Notes: a model not told the origin generated them from the sequence alone. 64,000 nucleotides of DNA from an uncultured Eubacterium sp. (GCA_900542875.1 UQPH01000003.1:1-64000); one strand, 5' to 3'; positions 32,947 to 43,055 are shown, counted from the first letter of the stretch. Program-made: numbers and translations.

Positions 32947-33354
32947 ATGAAATCAAAATCTAAAAAACTAACGACCGTTTTACTCATCGTGGCAACAATC
33001 ATTTCAACATGTGCATTGTCGGTATTCACCGCATATGCATATCCCGATGTTCCTGTAAAAGAAGTCGAGTTATACCCTGACCAAAGCTTTACATACTCTC
33101 CCAGCAAGATGGGTCCTAACATGTACCATGAGGGCAAAAACCTTTCAAGCAATAATCGCTATGTATATTTTGACCTTACATTTTATAACTCTACAACAAA
33201 AGAGTGGGTTGCAGATAATTCCATTAGACTTGTTAAAGGCGACAAATATGGTCAAACTGTAAGTAACACCAGAGCAAGCGATACATATTGGAGACTTGAA
33301 TTAAGGTGCAATCATATTAATAAAGGCGGCAGAGGTATAGGCTGGATGTGGTAA
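32947..33354 (+). CDS. Small secreted protein of unknown function
   Basis: A 135-residue protein with a Sec signal peptide (residues 1-31, KSKSKK then a hydrophobic core, cleavage likely after AYA). The mature part is about 104 residues, rich in Tyr, Asn and Ser, with a probable beta strand pair (RYVYFDLTFYNSTTKEWV and YWRLELRCNH) and an unusual end, GGRGIGWMW. AAGGAG precedes the ATG. It resembles the preceding gene in plan but not clearly in sequence. It may be an exported peptide handled or resisted by the ABC genes that follow; this is positional inference. Confidence 0.65.
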   Translation: MKSKSKKLTTVLLIVATIISTCALSVFTAYAYPDVPVKEVELYPDQSFTYSPSKMGPNMYHEGKNLSSNNRYVYFDLTFYNSTTKEWVADNSIRLVKGDKYGQTVSNTRASDTYWRLELRCNHINKGGRGIGWMW

Positions 33355-33410
33355 TCCGACCTGCGATGCTGTGCTAAAAATTGACGCTTCCCTTGAAAAG
33401 TAATTTATAC

Positions 33411-33448
33411 AGTCTGCGCCTCCCTTTTTTAAGGGAGGCCGCAAGACT
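33411..33448. terminator. GC-rich inverted repeat after the secreted-protein genes
   Basis: GCCTCCCTT (33418-33426) pairs with AAGGGAGGC (33431-33439) around TTTT; outer arms AGTCTGCG and CGCAAGACT extend it with small bulges. It is followed by a weak T-rich stretch. Likely a terminator; its sequence type could also belong to a dispersed repeat family. Confidence 0.55.
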
Positions 33449-33472
33449 TTAATTACAAAATAAAAGTTTTTA

Positions 33473-33501
33473 TTTACAAAACTTAAACAATATGATAATA
33501 T
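33473..33501 (+). promoter_or_regulatory. Possible promoter of the ABC-transporter genes
   Basis: TTTACA (33473-33478) and TAATAT (33496-33501) are 17 bp apart, about 70 bp upstream of the 662-residue membrane protein gene and after a terminator-like hairpin. The boxes are imperfect. Confidence 0.35.
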
Positions 33502-33571
33502 ATAAGTGAAATATTTTTGTGCAAAATAACAAAAAATTCAACAAAAATACAAAATTCAAGGAGAAAAAACA

Positions 33572-35560
33572 ATGAAAACATTTAAGCTGAACTTTTTGGA
33601 GTTCGTACGGTCAAAGTTCTGTATAATCATATACATTGTCGTAAATGCCTCTATGTTCTTGTCGAGCTTATATAAAATGTTCTTTGATACTATGGTTCCC
33701 GGGCGACTTTTTGTACTGAGTGATGTAAAAACCATAAGAGCTGCCGGTTTTACCGAAGTGAATCTAAAATTCGCCGCAATAATATTCATAATGTTTTTAT
33801 TTACATCGCACTACTATTTTTCACAGGCGAGAAAAAACGAATTTTTGGAATGTGCGAGCGTAACGGCTACGGGCAAGAACGGATTTATTCTTAATCAATT
33901 TTCTGTTATGCTCACCCTTGCATTAATTACCTGCGCTGTCTCATTTTTATTGTCGATAATTTTTTCCTTCAAGGACCCTAACGCAGACGGTGCTTACTTT
34001 TTATACAGCGCAAAAATATCAATTTTATATTTCTTCTTAGCGAATATTATAGCCATACTGATCGGTCTTTTATGCTCGACGATAAAAAAGACGGCTGCGG
34101 CATACCTCCTTTTAATAATCAGTTCATTTGTCTTTTCCCCGATGACAAGCCGTTTAACCGGAGAGATATACAACAAATCCGACGAGAGCATATATCCGCT
34201 GTGGAGAATATTTGAAATTTTCCAAAACACATCATATGAGACCGCTGCCTCCGGCATAAACGCAAATATCAAATCGCTGAGCATAATCGTATTTTGGATA
34301 AGTTTATTTGCGATTATCGCAATGTTTACGGTATTTTCATTCAGAATAAAGCGAGCAAAGCAAATAGCGGCAACTATATGCCTTATCGTATTTGTACTAT
34401 CGGGTGCAGGCACTCTTATGCCCTACTCTTCAATTTCACTCGACACCAATTCCCTCGGTTCCGACGCCGAACATTATGTATTCCAAGACCCGGAAAACTT
34501 TGTAATCCAAAAGAACGAAGAGCCGAATTTTGAAATCACGGGCTACGATATGAATTTCAAAATCAAAAATTTGCTTAGCGGAGATGTCACCGTTAAGGTT
34601 GACAATCCGAATCTGACGGAATACCATTTCACCCTATACTACGGCTACAAATTAAAAAGCGTTTCAAACTCAAACGGCGAGAAATTGAAATATGACAGAG
34701 ACGGTGACTACATAACAATACACACAGATGCACCGACCGAGTCATTCAACTTCAAGTACAAGGGTTTCAGTCAGGTATTTTACAGCAATTCGCAAAGCAG
34801 TAATTTACTCGGCGGCTTTGCATACTATCCGATTAACGGTTTCAGATATGTATATTCCGTTGCAGACCAGGGAAGCATACGCACGAAGTTAAGCAAGAGC
34901 GTACCTATGAGCGTAAAGGTTGACTGCGGCAAAAAGATGTTTTCAAATCTTGAAAGCACGGGAAAGAACACCTTTGAGGGTACATCGGACAGTTTGACAT
35001 TAGTAAGCGGTTTCTACAAGGAAATTAACGCAGACGGCATTCGTATGATATATCCGTACTATGAAAATCCGTTGGATATTGGCGGCGTTGAGGATTATGA
35101 AACTCAGCTGAAAATGCTGATAGACGCAAAGCCTAAGTACAAAGGCAAGACTGTAATATTGGCAAGCAGCCTCGGAAGTTCCGCCGACGACCGTATTTTT
35201 ACAGCCTCCGATCAAGTCTTAACCACGAACATTTCGACAATATACGATGATACCCAAGAAGAATTTTTTAAAGAGAAGGGCGACCCGAAAATCAAGAATG
35301 ATTACTACTTTGCATTCCTAAAATATTACGACAAGGACAGCGAATTATACAAGCTCACTCAACAGGACCCAAGCACATTACCGGACGACAGCGACGACCT
35401 GAACGTAGTCCTTGCAAAGAAAATAATTCAGTACAAGGATGATGAATCATTCAACTCAAAGTTCAGAAACGCAATGCAGACATCAGGGTGCGAAAGTGCT
35501 TTAGACATTGCAAGAAACGTCGGCGAAGACAACATTGATGACTTTACCACACCTTATTAA
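33572..35560 (+). CDS. ABC-2-type membrane protein with large extracellular domain
   Basis: A 662-residue protein. Residues 1-285 hold about seven membrane segments like an ABC-2 permease. Residues 290-662 form one long exported region with no further membrane helix. Its first part (residues 310-480: FEITGYDMNFKIKNLLSGDV, YHFTLYYGYKLKSVSNSNGE, FKYKGFSQVF, GFAYYPINGFRYVY) looks like the beta-rich N-terminal domain of M1 aminopeptidases, as in known permease-M1 fusions. No HExxH zinc site is present, so it is not a peptidase as it stands. AAGGAG precedes the ATG, and an ATPase gene follows 17 bp later. Confidence 0.7.
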   Translation: MKTFKLNFLEFVRSKFCIIIYIVVNASMFLSSLYKMFFDTMVPGRLFVLSDVKTIRAAGFTEVNLKFAAIIFIMFLFTSHYYFSQARKNEFLECASVTATGKNGFILNQFSVMLTLALITCAVSFLLSIIFSFKDPNADGAYFLYSAKISILYFFLANIIAILIGLLCSTIKKTAAAYLLLIISSFVFSPMTSRLTGEIYNKSDESIYPLWRIFEIFQNTSYETAASGINANIKSLSIIVFWISLFAIIAMFTVFSFRIKRAKQIAATICLIVFVLSGAGTLMPYSSISLDTNSLGSDAEHYVFQDPENFVIQKNEEPNFEITGYDMNFKIKNLLSGDVTVKVDNPNLTEYHFTLYYGYKLKSVSNSNGEKLKYDRDGDYITIHTDAPTESFNFKYKGFSQVFYSNSQSSNLLGGFAYYPINGFRYVYSVADQGSIRTKLSKSVPMSVKVDCGKKMFSNLESTGKNTFEGTSDSLTLVSGFYKEINADGIRMIYPYYENPLDIGGVEDYETQLKMLIDAKPKYKGKTVILASSLGSSADDRIFTASDQVLTTNISTIYDDTQEEFFKEKGDPKIKNDYYFAFLKYYDKDSELYKLTQQDPSTLPDDSDDLNVVLAKKIIQYKDDESFNSKFRNAMQTSGCESALDIARNVGEDNIDDFTTPY

Positions 35561-35577
35561 TAAAGGAGGCAATACTG

Positions 35578-36435
35578 ATGTTAGAGATAAAAAATGTATC
35601 AAAAAGTTTTGGCAAAAAGTCGGTACTTAACAACATAAGTATGGAATTAGATGAGGGCATATACGGACTTCTCGGACCAAACGGCTCGGGAAAAACAACC
35701 CTCATAAGAAAAATAACAGGACTTTATCCCATCAAAAAGGGCGAAATAACATATAACGGCACCGACGCAACCGTATGCAAAGAATACTATGCATCAATCG
35801 GATATTTGCCCCAAAACTTCGGCCTCTTTAAGGAACTCACCGTAAAAGAAGTGCTTGAAATGTTCGCCGCTCTGAAAGGCATAGAAAAGGACGCTATTGA
35901 ACAGGACATTGAAAGAGTGTTGAAAATAGTAAACCTATCCGATGAAACAGACAAAAAATGCTCCGACCTTTCGGGCGGTATGGTAAGGCGTTTGGGACTT
36001 GCACAGGCATTTATGGGAAACCCGAAAATCATCATTTTAGACGAGCCGACGGTTGGGCTTGACCCCGAGGAAAGATTGAGACTGAAAACATCAATATCAC
36101 AATTTTCAAAAAACAAGACGGTGCTGATTTCCACCCATATCGTTGAGGATGTAGAAACTCTCTGCAACAAAATCATCATAATGAAGTCGGGAAAAATCCT
36201 GATGAACGATGATACTCAGAAAATTGCAGATATGGCTAAGGACAAAGTTTACATTATTCCCGAAGATGAACTTGTCAATGTAAAGACAGGCTATCACTTA
36301 GAAAAGAATTTCTTGAATGACGGTTTGAATTATTCCCGCATACTGTCAAACACCAAACTGGACTGCGCACAGCCTAAACCGACCGTTGAGGACGCATACA
36401 TTTATGCGATACACAACCTTGAAAGCTCTTTGTAA
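35578..36435 (+). CDS. ABC transporter ATPase
   Basis: A 285-residue ATP-binding subunit. It has Walker A GPNGSGKTT, a Q-loop (YLPQNFGLF), the signature LSGGMVRR (in place of LSGGQ), Walker B IIILDEPTVGLD and the switch His in STHIVEDVE. A C-terminal extension of about 75 residues follows the nucleotide domain, as in ATPases that pair with ABC-2 permeases. AAGGAGG lies upstream. It probably powers the two membrane proteins encoded on either side of it. Confidence 0.9.
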   Translation: MLEIKNVSKSFGKKSVLNNISMELDEGIYGLLGPNGSGKTTLIRKITGLYPIKKGEITYNGTDATVCKEYYASIGYLPQNFGLFKELTVKEVLEMFAALKGIEKDAIEQDIERVLKIVNLSDETDKKCSDLSGGMVRRLGLAQAFMGNPKIIILDEPTVGLDPEERLRLKTSISQFSKNKTVLISTHIVEDVETLCNKIIIMKSGKILMNDDTQKIADMAKDKVYIIPEDELVNVKTGYHLEKNFLNDGLNYSRILSNTKLDCAQPKPTVEDAYIYAIHNLESSL

Positions 36436-37060
36436 GAGAATCGGCTTTGAACTGAAGTCATTAAGGCTTTTGCTCATTGCCCCGTTAATCTTTGTGCATT
36501 TGTTTTTGCCTTTGGCAAGCTATATGTTATCGAGAAAACATCCTGACGAATACCTGTCATACATAATAATGCTGGGTATGCTGATTATACCTGTTTCGTC
36601 AATAATGTGGGGATTGTTTATACTCAAAGAGAATGTCGAGGGCAAGGGCAACGAGTTACTGTATATCGGGAATAACAAAATAAAACTCCTTGACTTTTTA
36701 ATTCCGTTTGTACTGTTTTTTCTGACGGTAGCAGTTCATTTCGGCATTTACATATACTTTACGCATGCTATGCTTTTAGAGTTGATAAGACTGATAGGAA
36801 TTTGCTTTCTTTATTTCGGAGCAACATATTTACTTGTGTTCTTAACAAAGTCAACTTCCCTTTCGCTGATGACGCTGATAATATATACGATTATTGCGTT
36901 TTTGTTCAGCAACAACCCGAACAACTTTATACTGTATATGAATCTTACACCGTTTGAGGCAGAACAAATCACAAGCAACACCATTCCTCAAATCATATTG
37001 GGCACGGTATTTACCTTTGGCGGATTGATGTTAAATAAAAGATTTCATAGATTTAATTAA
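36404..37060 (+). CDS. Small ABC-2-type permease
   Basis: A 218-residue protein with six membrane segments (the first near residues 16-36, LLLIAPLIFVHLFLPLASYM). I chose ATG 36404, preceded by GAGG at 36388-36391; a TTG at 36386 is an alternative. It overlaps the end of the ATPase gene by 32 bp, which implies translational coupling. No family signature beyond topology is visible. Together with the ATPase and the 662-residue protein it would complete an exporter or a resistance-type ABC system. Confidence 0.65.
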   Translation: MRYTTLKALCKRIGFELKSLRLLLIAPLIFVHLFLPLASYMLSRKHPDEYLSYIIMLGMLIIPVSSIMWGLFILKENVEGKGNELLYIGNNKIKLLDFLIPFVLFFLTVAVHFGIYIYFTHAMLLELIRLIGICFLYFGATYLLVFLTKSTSLSLMTLIIYTIIAFLFSNNPNNFILYMNLTPFEAEQITSNTIPQIILGTVFTFGGLMLNKRFHRFN

Positions 37061-37076
37061 CTCCTTTCAAAAACAG

Positions 37077-37113
37077 AAAATCGACGGAGAGTCAAACGCT
37101 CTTCGCCGATTTT
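37077..37113. terminator. Bidirectional terminator between the ABC genes and glgA
   Basis: AAAATCGACGGAGAG (37077-37091) pairs with CTCTTCGCCGATTTT (37099-37113) with two weak positions, around a seven-base loop, followed by TGTTTT on the plus strand. It serves the convergent ends of the ABC and glycogen operons. Confidence 0.75.
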
Positions 37114-37134
37114 TGTTTTATCTACATATTAAAT

Positions 37135-38562
37135 TCAGTCTTTAAGCAACGATTTATACATTCTGATATATTCGTTTGCAGATTTGCCCCAAGACATATC
37201 GCACTCAAGCGCACGCTTAACAAGCACCTGCCAGCCTTGTTTATCATTATATGCCTCAACGCCACGATAGATAGCACCAAGCATATCGTATGCGTTATAA
37301 GTCTTAAAGGTAAAGCCGTTACCCTCGCCGTCACCGCAGTCGGTTATGCTGTCCTTTAGGCCACCCGTCTCACGAACAATCGGAAGCGTTCCGTAACGCA
37401 ACGCAACCATTTGAGAAAGACCACAAGGCTCGCTCTTACTCGGCATAAGGAATAAATCAGCACCTGCATAAATCTTGCGTGCCAAATCAGGAACAAAGCC
37501 AATGGTAACGCCGACCTTATCGGGATACTTATTATGAAGTTCTCTGAAGAAGGTCTCATACTGCCATTCGCCCGAGCCGAGAACTACATACTGAACATCT
37601 CTCTCCCAAAGGCTCTTTTCCATAACCTCTTTAATCAGGTCGAGTCCTTTATGTCCTACAAGGCGAGAAACGATACCGATAAGCGGCACATCGTCACGAA
37701 CAGCCATACCCATCTGCTCCTGAAGTGCTTTTTTGCATGCCGCCTTGCCTTTTTTATAATCGGACTCATCATAATTTTGAGCAATAGCCTTATCTGTTGC
37801 AGGATTATAATTATCGGTATCAATACCGTTTAATATACCGCAAAGTTTCCAGCTGCGCTGATTAAGAATCGGGTCAAGTCCGTAGGAGTACCACGGGTCA
37901 AGAATTTCCTTAGCGTAGGTAGGCGAAACGGTAGTAACCTTATTCGCACACTCGATACCCGCTTTCATAAAGTTAACAAGTCCGTCGTACATAATCAAAT
38001 TATTATATTCAGGTGCGATACCCAAAACATCGTTAAGCAACTCGTCGCCGTACTTGCCCTGATACTGAATATTATGAATCGTGAAAACGGTTTTTATATT
38101 CTCGTAACCCATCTGATTTGCATAATAGCAGGAATAGTAAAGCGGAGTAAGAGCCGACTGCCAATCGTTGCAATGGATAATATCCGGTTTCCAATCAATA
38201 TGAGGAATAATCTCAAGCACTGCTCTTGCAAAGAAAGCAAATCTCTCTGCATCGTCATAGTGGCCGTAGATTCCGTCACGCTTAAAGTAATACTGATTAT
38301 CAAGGAAGTAATAAATTACGCCGTTATATTTTGCCTCAAATATTCCGCAATACTGCCTTCTCCATGAAACAGGAACGGAAATAGAGGTGATAAATTTCAT
38401 CTGGTCCTTATATTCCTGCTTAATGGAATCGTAAAGGGGCATAACAACCCTGCATCCGATAAGACGCTTGCGAAGAGCAACAGGCAGCGAGCCTGCAACA
38501 TCTCCCAAGCCGCCCGAAGCCATAAACGGCAAAGCCTCGGAAGCGACATACAAAACTTTCAT
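37135..38562 (-). CDS. glgA: Glycogen synthase (ADP-glucose type)
   Basis: A 475-residue GT5 enzyme that extends alpha-1,4-glucan from ADP-glucose. The N-terminal ADP-glucose loop is SGGLGDVAGSLP (with SGGLGD for the usual KTGGLGD). The C-terminal site has SKSEPCGLSQMVALRYGTLP and VRETGGLKD. Length is normal. It is the last gene of glgB-glgC-glgD-glgA, 11 bp after glgD with AGGAG upstream. Confidence 0.95.
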   Translation of the reverse strand: MKVLYVASEALPFMASGGLGDVAGSLPVALRKRLIGCRVVMPLYDSIKQEYKDQMKFITSISVPVSWRRQYCGIFEAKYNGVIYYFLDNQYYFKRDGIYGHYDDAERFAFFARAVLEIIPHIDWKPDIIHCNDWQSALTPLYYSCYYANQMGYENIKTVFTIHNIQYQGKYGDELLNDVLGIAPEYNNLIMYDGLVNFMKAGIECANKVTTVSPTYAKEILDPWYSYGLDPILNQRSWKLCGILNGIDTDNYNPATDKAIAQNYDESDYKKGKAACKKALQEQMGMAVRDDVPLIGIVSRLVGHKGLDLIKEVMEKSLWERDVQYVVLGSGEWQYETFFRELHNKYPDKVGVTIGFVPDLARKIYAGADLFLMPSKSEPCGLSQMVALRYGTLPIVRETGGLKDSITDCGDGEGNGFTFKTYNAYDMLGAIYRGVEAYNDKQGWQVLVKRALECDMSWGKSANEYIRMYKSLLKD

Positions 38563-38573
38563 TTCTTCTCCTC

Positions 38574-39695
38574 CTAAATCCTTGTATTCTTTGCGAGACT
38601 TACGGGATAATTTGCAGCACCCGAAAGTTCTACATCGTCTTTAATTATACAATTTTTATCTGCGATAATATAATTAATCTTTGAATTTTCGCCGACAACG
38701 GTGTCCTGCATAAGAATTGAATTCTTAACCACGGCACCTTTTTTAACCTTAGCACCCTTAAAGAGGATACAGTTTTCAACAATACCGTTAATCTCACAGC
38801 CGTCTGCAACAAGCGAGTTTTTAATCTTTGCATCCATACCGTAAAGAGTAGGCATATCGTCTCTCTCTTTGGTATAAACGGGTCTGTCGGGGCAGAAAAG
38901 TTTATTCTTGTTTTCTCTGTTAAGCAGACTCATTGAAATATCATAATAACTCTGAATACTGTCAATAGTTCCCACAAAGCAATCTGTTGCGTCAAAGGCA
39001 TAGACATTCTTAGTCTTAATGCTTTCAAGCAAAACATTACGCTGGAAAGAAACCTCATTCTTTGAGTGAGAGTCCGAAATAAGCGCTTCGAGCAAAGTCT
39101 TTTTAATCAGCACGATATTTGTGGAATAAAAAGCCTCGCTCTCGGCAGAATCAATAGAAGCCTGAGAAACTCTGCCGTTTTCGTCCACCTCGTCAAAGAT
39201 AAGCACATTCTTAATATTTGTGGGAACGGTTGACTTAACGCCGACAACCGTAATATCTGCATCGTGGCTCTCGTGAAAATCAAACAGAGCACCAAAGTCA
39301 ATATTCATTACATTATAGCAATCGCTCATCAAGACATATTCTTGATTGGAATTATTAAGAAAGCCGAGATTTCCGTAAATTGCGTCAATTCTGTTGCCCC
39401 ACATGGTAACGCTGTTCATTGCGTACGGAGGCAGAAGATAGAGTCCGTCGGTTTTGCGTGACAAATCCCACGGCTTACCCGTGCCCACATGGTCCATAAG
39501 TGAATTAAAGTTAGCGTTTGTTACGACGCCTACCTTTGCGATTGAGCTTTCCACCATATTTGAAAGAGGAAAGTCAATAAGGCGGTATCTTGAACAGAAA
39601 GGCACGGAGCCCATCGTTCTTTTATTGGTAAGCGTATCAAGCGCTTCCTCATGAATATTTGCAAAAATCATTCCGAGAACATTTTTTCCGTTCAT
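38574..39695 (-). CDS. glgD: GlgD subunit of glucose-1-phosphate adenylyltransferase
   Basis: A 373-residue paralog of GlgC found in Firmicutes, thought to act as a regulatory or weakly active partner in a GlgC-GlgD heteromer. The nucleotidyltransferase fold is present (PFCSRYRLIDFPLSNMVES, a left-handed beta-helix C-terminus with VENCILFKGAKVKKGAVVKN), but the catalytic loop that reads [11 protein letters not shown] in GlgC is degenerate here (FANIHEEALDTLT). That loss fits a non-catalytic role. The gene lies two bases from the end of glgC. Confidence 0.92.
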   Translation of the reverse strand: MNGKNVLGMIFANIHEEALDTLTNKRTMGSVPFCSRYRLIDFPLSNMVESSIAKVGVVTNANFNSLMDHVGTGKPWDLSRKTDGLYLLPPYAMNSVTMWGNRIDAIYGNLGFLNNSNQEYVLMSDCYNVMNIDFGALFDFHESHDADITVVGVKSTVPTNIKNVLIFDEVDENGRVSQASIDSAESEAFYSTNIVLIKKTLLEALISDSHSKNEVSFQRNVLLESIKTKNVYAFDATDCFVGTIDSIQSYYDISMSLLNRENKNKLFCPDRPVYTKERDDMPTLYGMDAKIKNSLVADGCEINGIVENCILFKGAKVKKGAVVKNSILMQDTVVGENSKINYIIADKNCIIKDDVELSGAANYPVSLAKNTRI

Positions 39696-39697
39696 AA

Positions 39698-40903
39698 TTA
39701 TACCTCCTCTCCCGAAGCAATCATTTCCTTAGCGGGAATTTTTTTGTTTTTTGTAATGGTGGCGCCGGAGCCTACAACAGCAACGCCCCAATCAGCCGAG
39801 TTTTCCATATTTTCGGGGATTTCGCCCACCTGAGCGTCTTCCTCGATAACGGCATTTTCGGCAATAATCGAATAGTAAACCTTTGCGCCTTTCTTAATTA
39901 CTGCGCCCGGCATAATAACGGAGAAGCGAACCTCTGCGCCCTCCTCTACGGTAACATCGGAAGAAACAACGGAGTAATCAACCAAGCCGTCTATGTCGCA
40001 ACCCTCGCTGATAGATGAATTTTCTACCGTTGCGTTTTCGCCTATGTAATGCGGCGGAGCATCGGGAGTTCTGCTGTAAATTCTCCACGATTTATCGCTC
40101 AAATCGAGGTCAACATTAGGATTGATAATATCGAGATTTGCCTCCCACAGCGAATCAATAGTACCTACATCCTTCCAATAACCCTTAAACGGATAAGCAA
40201 ACATTCTCTGTCCGTCATTAAGCATATTCGGAATAATGTTTTTGCCGAAGTCATTAGCTGAATTCGGGTCAGCCTCGTCCTCAATCAAATACTTTTTTAA
40301 CTTATCCCAAGAGAAAACATAAACGCCCATAGAAGCCTTATTTGACTTTGGCTCTTTCGGCTTTTCCGCAAATTCGTAAATCTGCTCGTTTTCATCCGTC
40401 GCAAGAATGCCGAAGCGTGATGCCTCCTCCCACGGTACTTCGAGAACCGCTATGGTACAATCGGCGTTATTCTTTTTGTGGAAATCAATCATATTTGCAT
40501 AATTCATCTTATAAATATGGTCGCCTGAAAGAACAACAACATACTTAGGGTCATATTTTTCTATAAATGCGATATTTTGATAAATAGCATTTGCGGTACC
40601 CTTATACCACTCTGCTCCGCCTATTGCCTCATAAGGTGACAGAACATGAACGCCGCCGTTAAGTCTGTCCAAATCCCATGGATGACCGTTTCCGAGATAG
40701 TCGTTAAGCACAAGCGGCTGGTACTGAGTAAGTACGCCGACGGTATAAATACCGCTGTTTACGCAGTTTGAAAGCGGAAAGTCGATAATACGATAATTGC
40801 CGCCGTAAGGAACTGCCGGTTTTGCTATACTCTTTGTCAGAACGCCCAAACGACTGCCCTGACCTCCCGCAAGGAGCATTGCAACAACTTCTGTTTTTGA
40901 CAT
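39698..40903 (-). CDS. glgC: Glucose-1-phosphate adenylyltransferase (catalytic subunit)
   Basis: A 401-residue enzyme that makes ADP-glucose from glucose 1-phosphate and ATP, the committed step of glycogen synthesis. It has the loop [48 protein letters not shown] and a C-terminal beta-helix domain ([20 protein letters not shown]). AGGAAAAC precedes the ATG, 17 bp after glgB. Confidence 0.95.
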   Translation of the reverse strand: MSKTEVVAMLLAGGQGSRLGVLTKSIAKPAVPYGGNYRIIDFPLSNCVNSGIYTVGVLTQYQPLVLNDYLGNGHPWDLDRLNGGVHVLSPYEAIGGAEWYKGTANAIYQNIAFIEKYDPKYVVVLSGDHIYKMNYANMIDFHKKNNADCTIAVLEVPWEEASRFGILATDENEQIYEFAEKPKEPKSNKASMGVYVFSWDKLKKYLIEDEADPNSANDFGKNIIPNMLNDGQRMFAYPFKGYWKDVGTIDSLWEANLDIINPNVDLDLSDKSWRIYSRTPDAPPHYIGENATVENSSISEGCDIDGLVDYSVVSSDVTVEEGAEVRFSVIMPGAVIKKGAKVYYSIIAENAVIEEDAQVGEIPENMENSADWGVAVVGSGATITKNKKIPAKEMIASGEEV

Positions 40904-40920
40904 ATTAGTTTTCCTCCGAT

Positions 40921-42912
40921 TTATTTTTTAGCCTTTGAGGCAGTCTTTGCCGCCTTCTCATGCTTTGATTTTTCCGTTACTTTCTTTGTCGGTTCATCAA
41001 GTGTTTTTGCCTTTTTTACCGATTTTGCAGGTGCTTTAACTTTTTGCAAAAAGAGCGCCGAAAGACCATGCAGTTTCAAATCTATATTCTGCTCATAGCC
41101 GTGAATGGGTTGTGCCTTTGTTTTGTAAGCGTTATCTTTTCTGCTTTTATCTCCGCCGTACTTTGCAAGAGATGTGTCAAGAAGTACCTTATATGTTCCC
41201 TTTTCGGGAACGCCGATTTTATAGGAACTGAAATTATTAGGCGTCCAGTTAAACACTGCGATTATTTCTTCGCCCTTTGAGTTAATTCTTCTGAAAGCAA
41301 TTACGCTGTTGCAGTTATCCTCTGACGAAATCCACTGAAAACCCTCCCAGCTGTAATCGATTTCCCACAGTTCGCTGTGTTCGTTATAAAAATTATTCAG
41401 TTCACGGGTAAAGCCCTGAAGTTGTCTGTGCTTATCGTAGTCAAGCAAGAGCCAATCGAGCCCCTGCTTATAATTCCACTCGATAAACTGACCGAACTCA
41501 CTGCCCATAAAGAGGAGTTTTTTTCCGGGATGAGCCATCATATACGCAAGGAACAGCCTCATTCCGTCGAATTTCATATCATATTCGCCCGGCATTTTAT
41601 TAAGCAAACTTGCCTTTCCGTGAACAACCTCATCGTGCGAAATCGGCAAAATAAAGTTTTCGCTGAAAGCATAGAAAAAGCTGAAAGTAATGCAATTATG
41701 ATTACCTTTTCTGAAAAGTGGGTCCATGGAGGTATAACGAAGCATATCATTCATCCAGCCCATATTCCACTTAAAGTTAAAGCCGAGTCCTCCCTTATCG
41801 GGCGGCATGGTAATCATAGGCCAAGCAGTGCTTTCCTCGGCAATCATCATACTGCCGGGGTGATTTGAAAGAATGGTAGAATTAAGTTGCTTGAAAAACT
41901 CAACAGCCTCAAGATTTTCTCTTCCTCCGTTTTTATTAGGAGTCCACTCGCCGTCCTTTCTGCAATAATCAAGATAGAGCATGGAAGCAACGGCGTCCAC
42001 ACGAATTCCGTCAAAATGGAACTCGTCAATCCAATATTCGGCAGAAGAAATAAGAAACGATTTGACCTCATTTTTGGCATAATCGAACACTCTCGTTCCC
42101 CATTCCTTATGTTCGCCTTTTTTCATATCGCTGTACTCATAACAGCAAGTGCCGTCGAATTCATAAAGTCCGAAAGCGTCCTTCGGAAAATGAGCGGGAA
42201 CCCAGTCAAGTATAACGCCTATGCCTGCCTTATGACAGCAATCAACAAAATACATTAAATCCTCGGGCAGTCCGTAGCGTGAGGTTGCGGCAAAATATCC
42301 GGTAACCTGATAACCCCACGAACCGTCATAAGGATATTCCATAATAGGAAGCATCTCGATATGAGTGTATCCCATATCCTTTACATAAGGTACAAGTTGC
42401 TCTGCCATTTCACGGTATGTAAGAAAATTACCGTCATCGTGTCTTTTCCACGAACCGAAATGTACCTCGTAAATATTAATCGGCTGAGCCAAAATATTTT
42501 GATTTTCTTTCTTTTTCTGCCAAGCCTCATCACCCCAGGAGTAATTATGAAGTTCATAAACCTTTGAACCGGTTCCGGGTCTTGTTTCCTGATGAACGGC
42601 ATACGGGTCAGCTTTCAGATGAACAACTCCGGTCGGCGAAGTAACGGCGTACTTATAGCAATCGTAAATATTTACGTCCTTAACTGTTGCCTCCCAAATT
42701 CCCGGTGCGACAAGTTTACATTTATTTGCGTCATTATCCCACGAATTAAAGTCACCGACAACCGAAACAGCCGTTGCGTTGGGTGCCCAGACTCTGAACG
42801 CAAACTTGTCCTTATTAATCTTATGATTGCCGAAAAACTTATATGCTTTATAATTCGTTCCGTTATGGAAAAGATATACGGGAAGCTGATATTCTTCCTT
42901 GATTTTCGCCAT
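40921..42912 (-). CDS. glgB: Glycogen branching enzyme with basic C-terminal tail
   Basis: A 663-residue GH13 enzyme forming alpha-1,6 branches. An N-terminal CBM48 domain ([19 protein letters not shown]) leads to the catalytic barrel with [16 protein letters not shown] (nucleophile Asp), MMIAEEST (acid Glu) and [14 protein letters not shown] (HD pair). The last 40 residues are a Lys/Ala/Pro/Thr-rich tail ([20 protein letters not shown] and onward) not part of the family fold. I chose ATG 42912, eight bases after GGAG; the longer frame to 42996 would begin within the predicted promoter. First gene of the glg operon. Confidence 0.93.
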   Translation of the reverse strand: MAKIKEEYQLPVYLFHNGTNYKAYKFFGNHKINKDKFAFRVWAPNATAVSVVGDFNSWDNDANKCKLVAPGIWEATVKDVNIYDCYKYAVTSPTGVVHLKADPYAVHQETRPGTGSKVYELHNYSWGDEAWQKKKENQNILAQPINIYEVHFGSWKRHDDGNFLTYREMAEQLVPYVKDMGYTHIEMLPIMEYPYDGSWGYQVTGYFAATSRYGLPEDLMYFVDCCHKAGIGVILDWVPAHFPKDAFGLYEFDGTCCYEYSDMKKGEHKEWGTRVFDYAKNEVKSFLISSAEYWIDEFHFDGIRVDAVASMLYLDYCRKDGEWTPNKNGGRENLEAVEFFKQLNSTILSNHPGSMMIAEESTAWPMITMPPDKGGLGFNFKWNMGWMNDMLRYTSMDPLFRKGNHNCITFSFFYAFSENFILPISHDEVVHGKASLLNKMPGEYDMKFDGMRLFLAYMMAHPGKKLLFMGSEFGQFIEWNYKQGLDWLLLDYDKHRQLQGFTRELNNFYNEHSELWEIDYSWEGFQWISSEDNCNSVIAFRRINSKGEEIIAVFNWTPNNFSSYKIGVPEKGTYKVLLDTSLAKYGGDKSRKDNAYKTKAQPIHGYEQNIDLKLHGLSALFLQKVKAPAKSVKKAKTLDEPTKKVTEKSKHEKAAKTASKAKK

Positions 42913-42986
42913 AAAAATCTCCTTTTTTACAGTGTTTACACAGATCGTCGGACAATTTACGCCCAATGACCCCATACTATAAAATA

Positions 42987-43015
42987 ATGATACCACCTTT
43001 ATTATGTTTTTTCAA
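42987..43015 (-). promoter_or_regulatory. Promoter of the glycogen operon
   Basis: On the minus strand TTGAAA (43015-43010) and TATCAT (42992-42987) are 17 bp apart. The start would fall near 42980, giving a leader of about 70 bases and ruling out the longer glgB start at 42996. Confidence 0.6.
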
Positions 43016-43055
43016 GAGGTATTTGGTTAGTTTGTTACAAGCTTTTTTGCAGAAA

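Noticed and set aside
32947..36435. Lactococcin 972-type bacteriocin with its integral membrane immunity protein and ATPase
   Set aside because: The plan (Sec-secreted peptide, about 650-residue membrane protein, ATPase) is similar, but the peptide lacks a convincing match and the membrane protein has no C-terminal membrane segments. Kept only as an idea.
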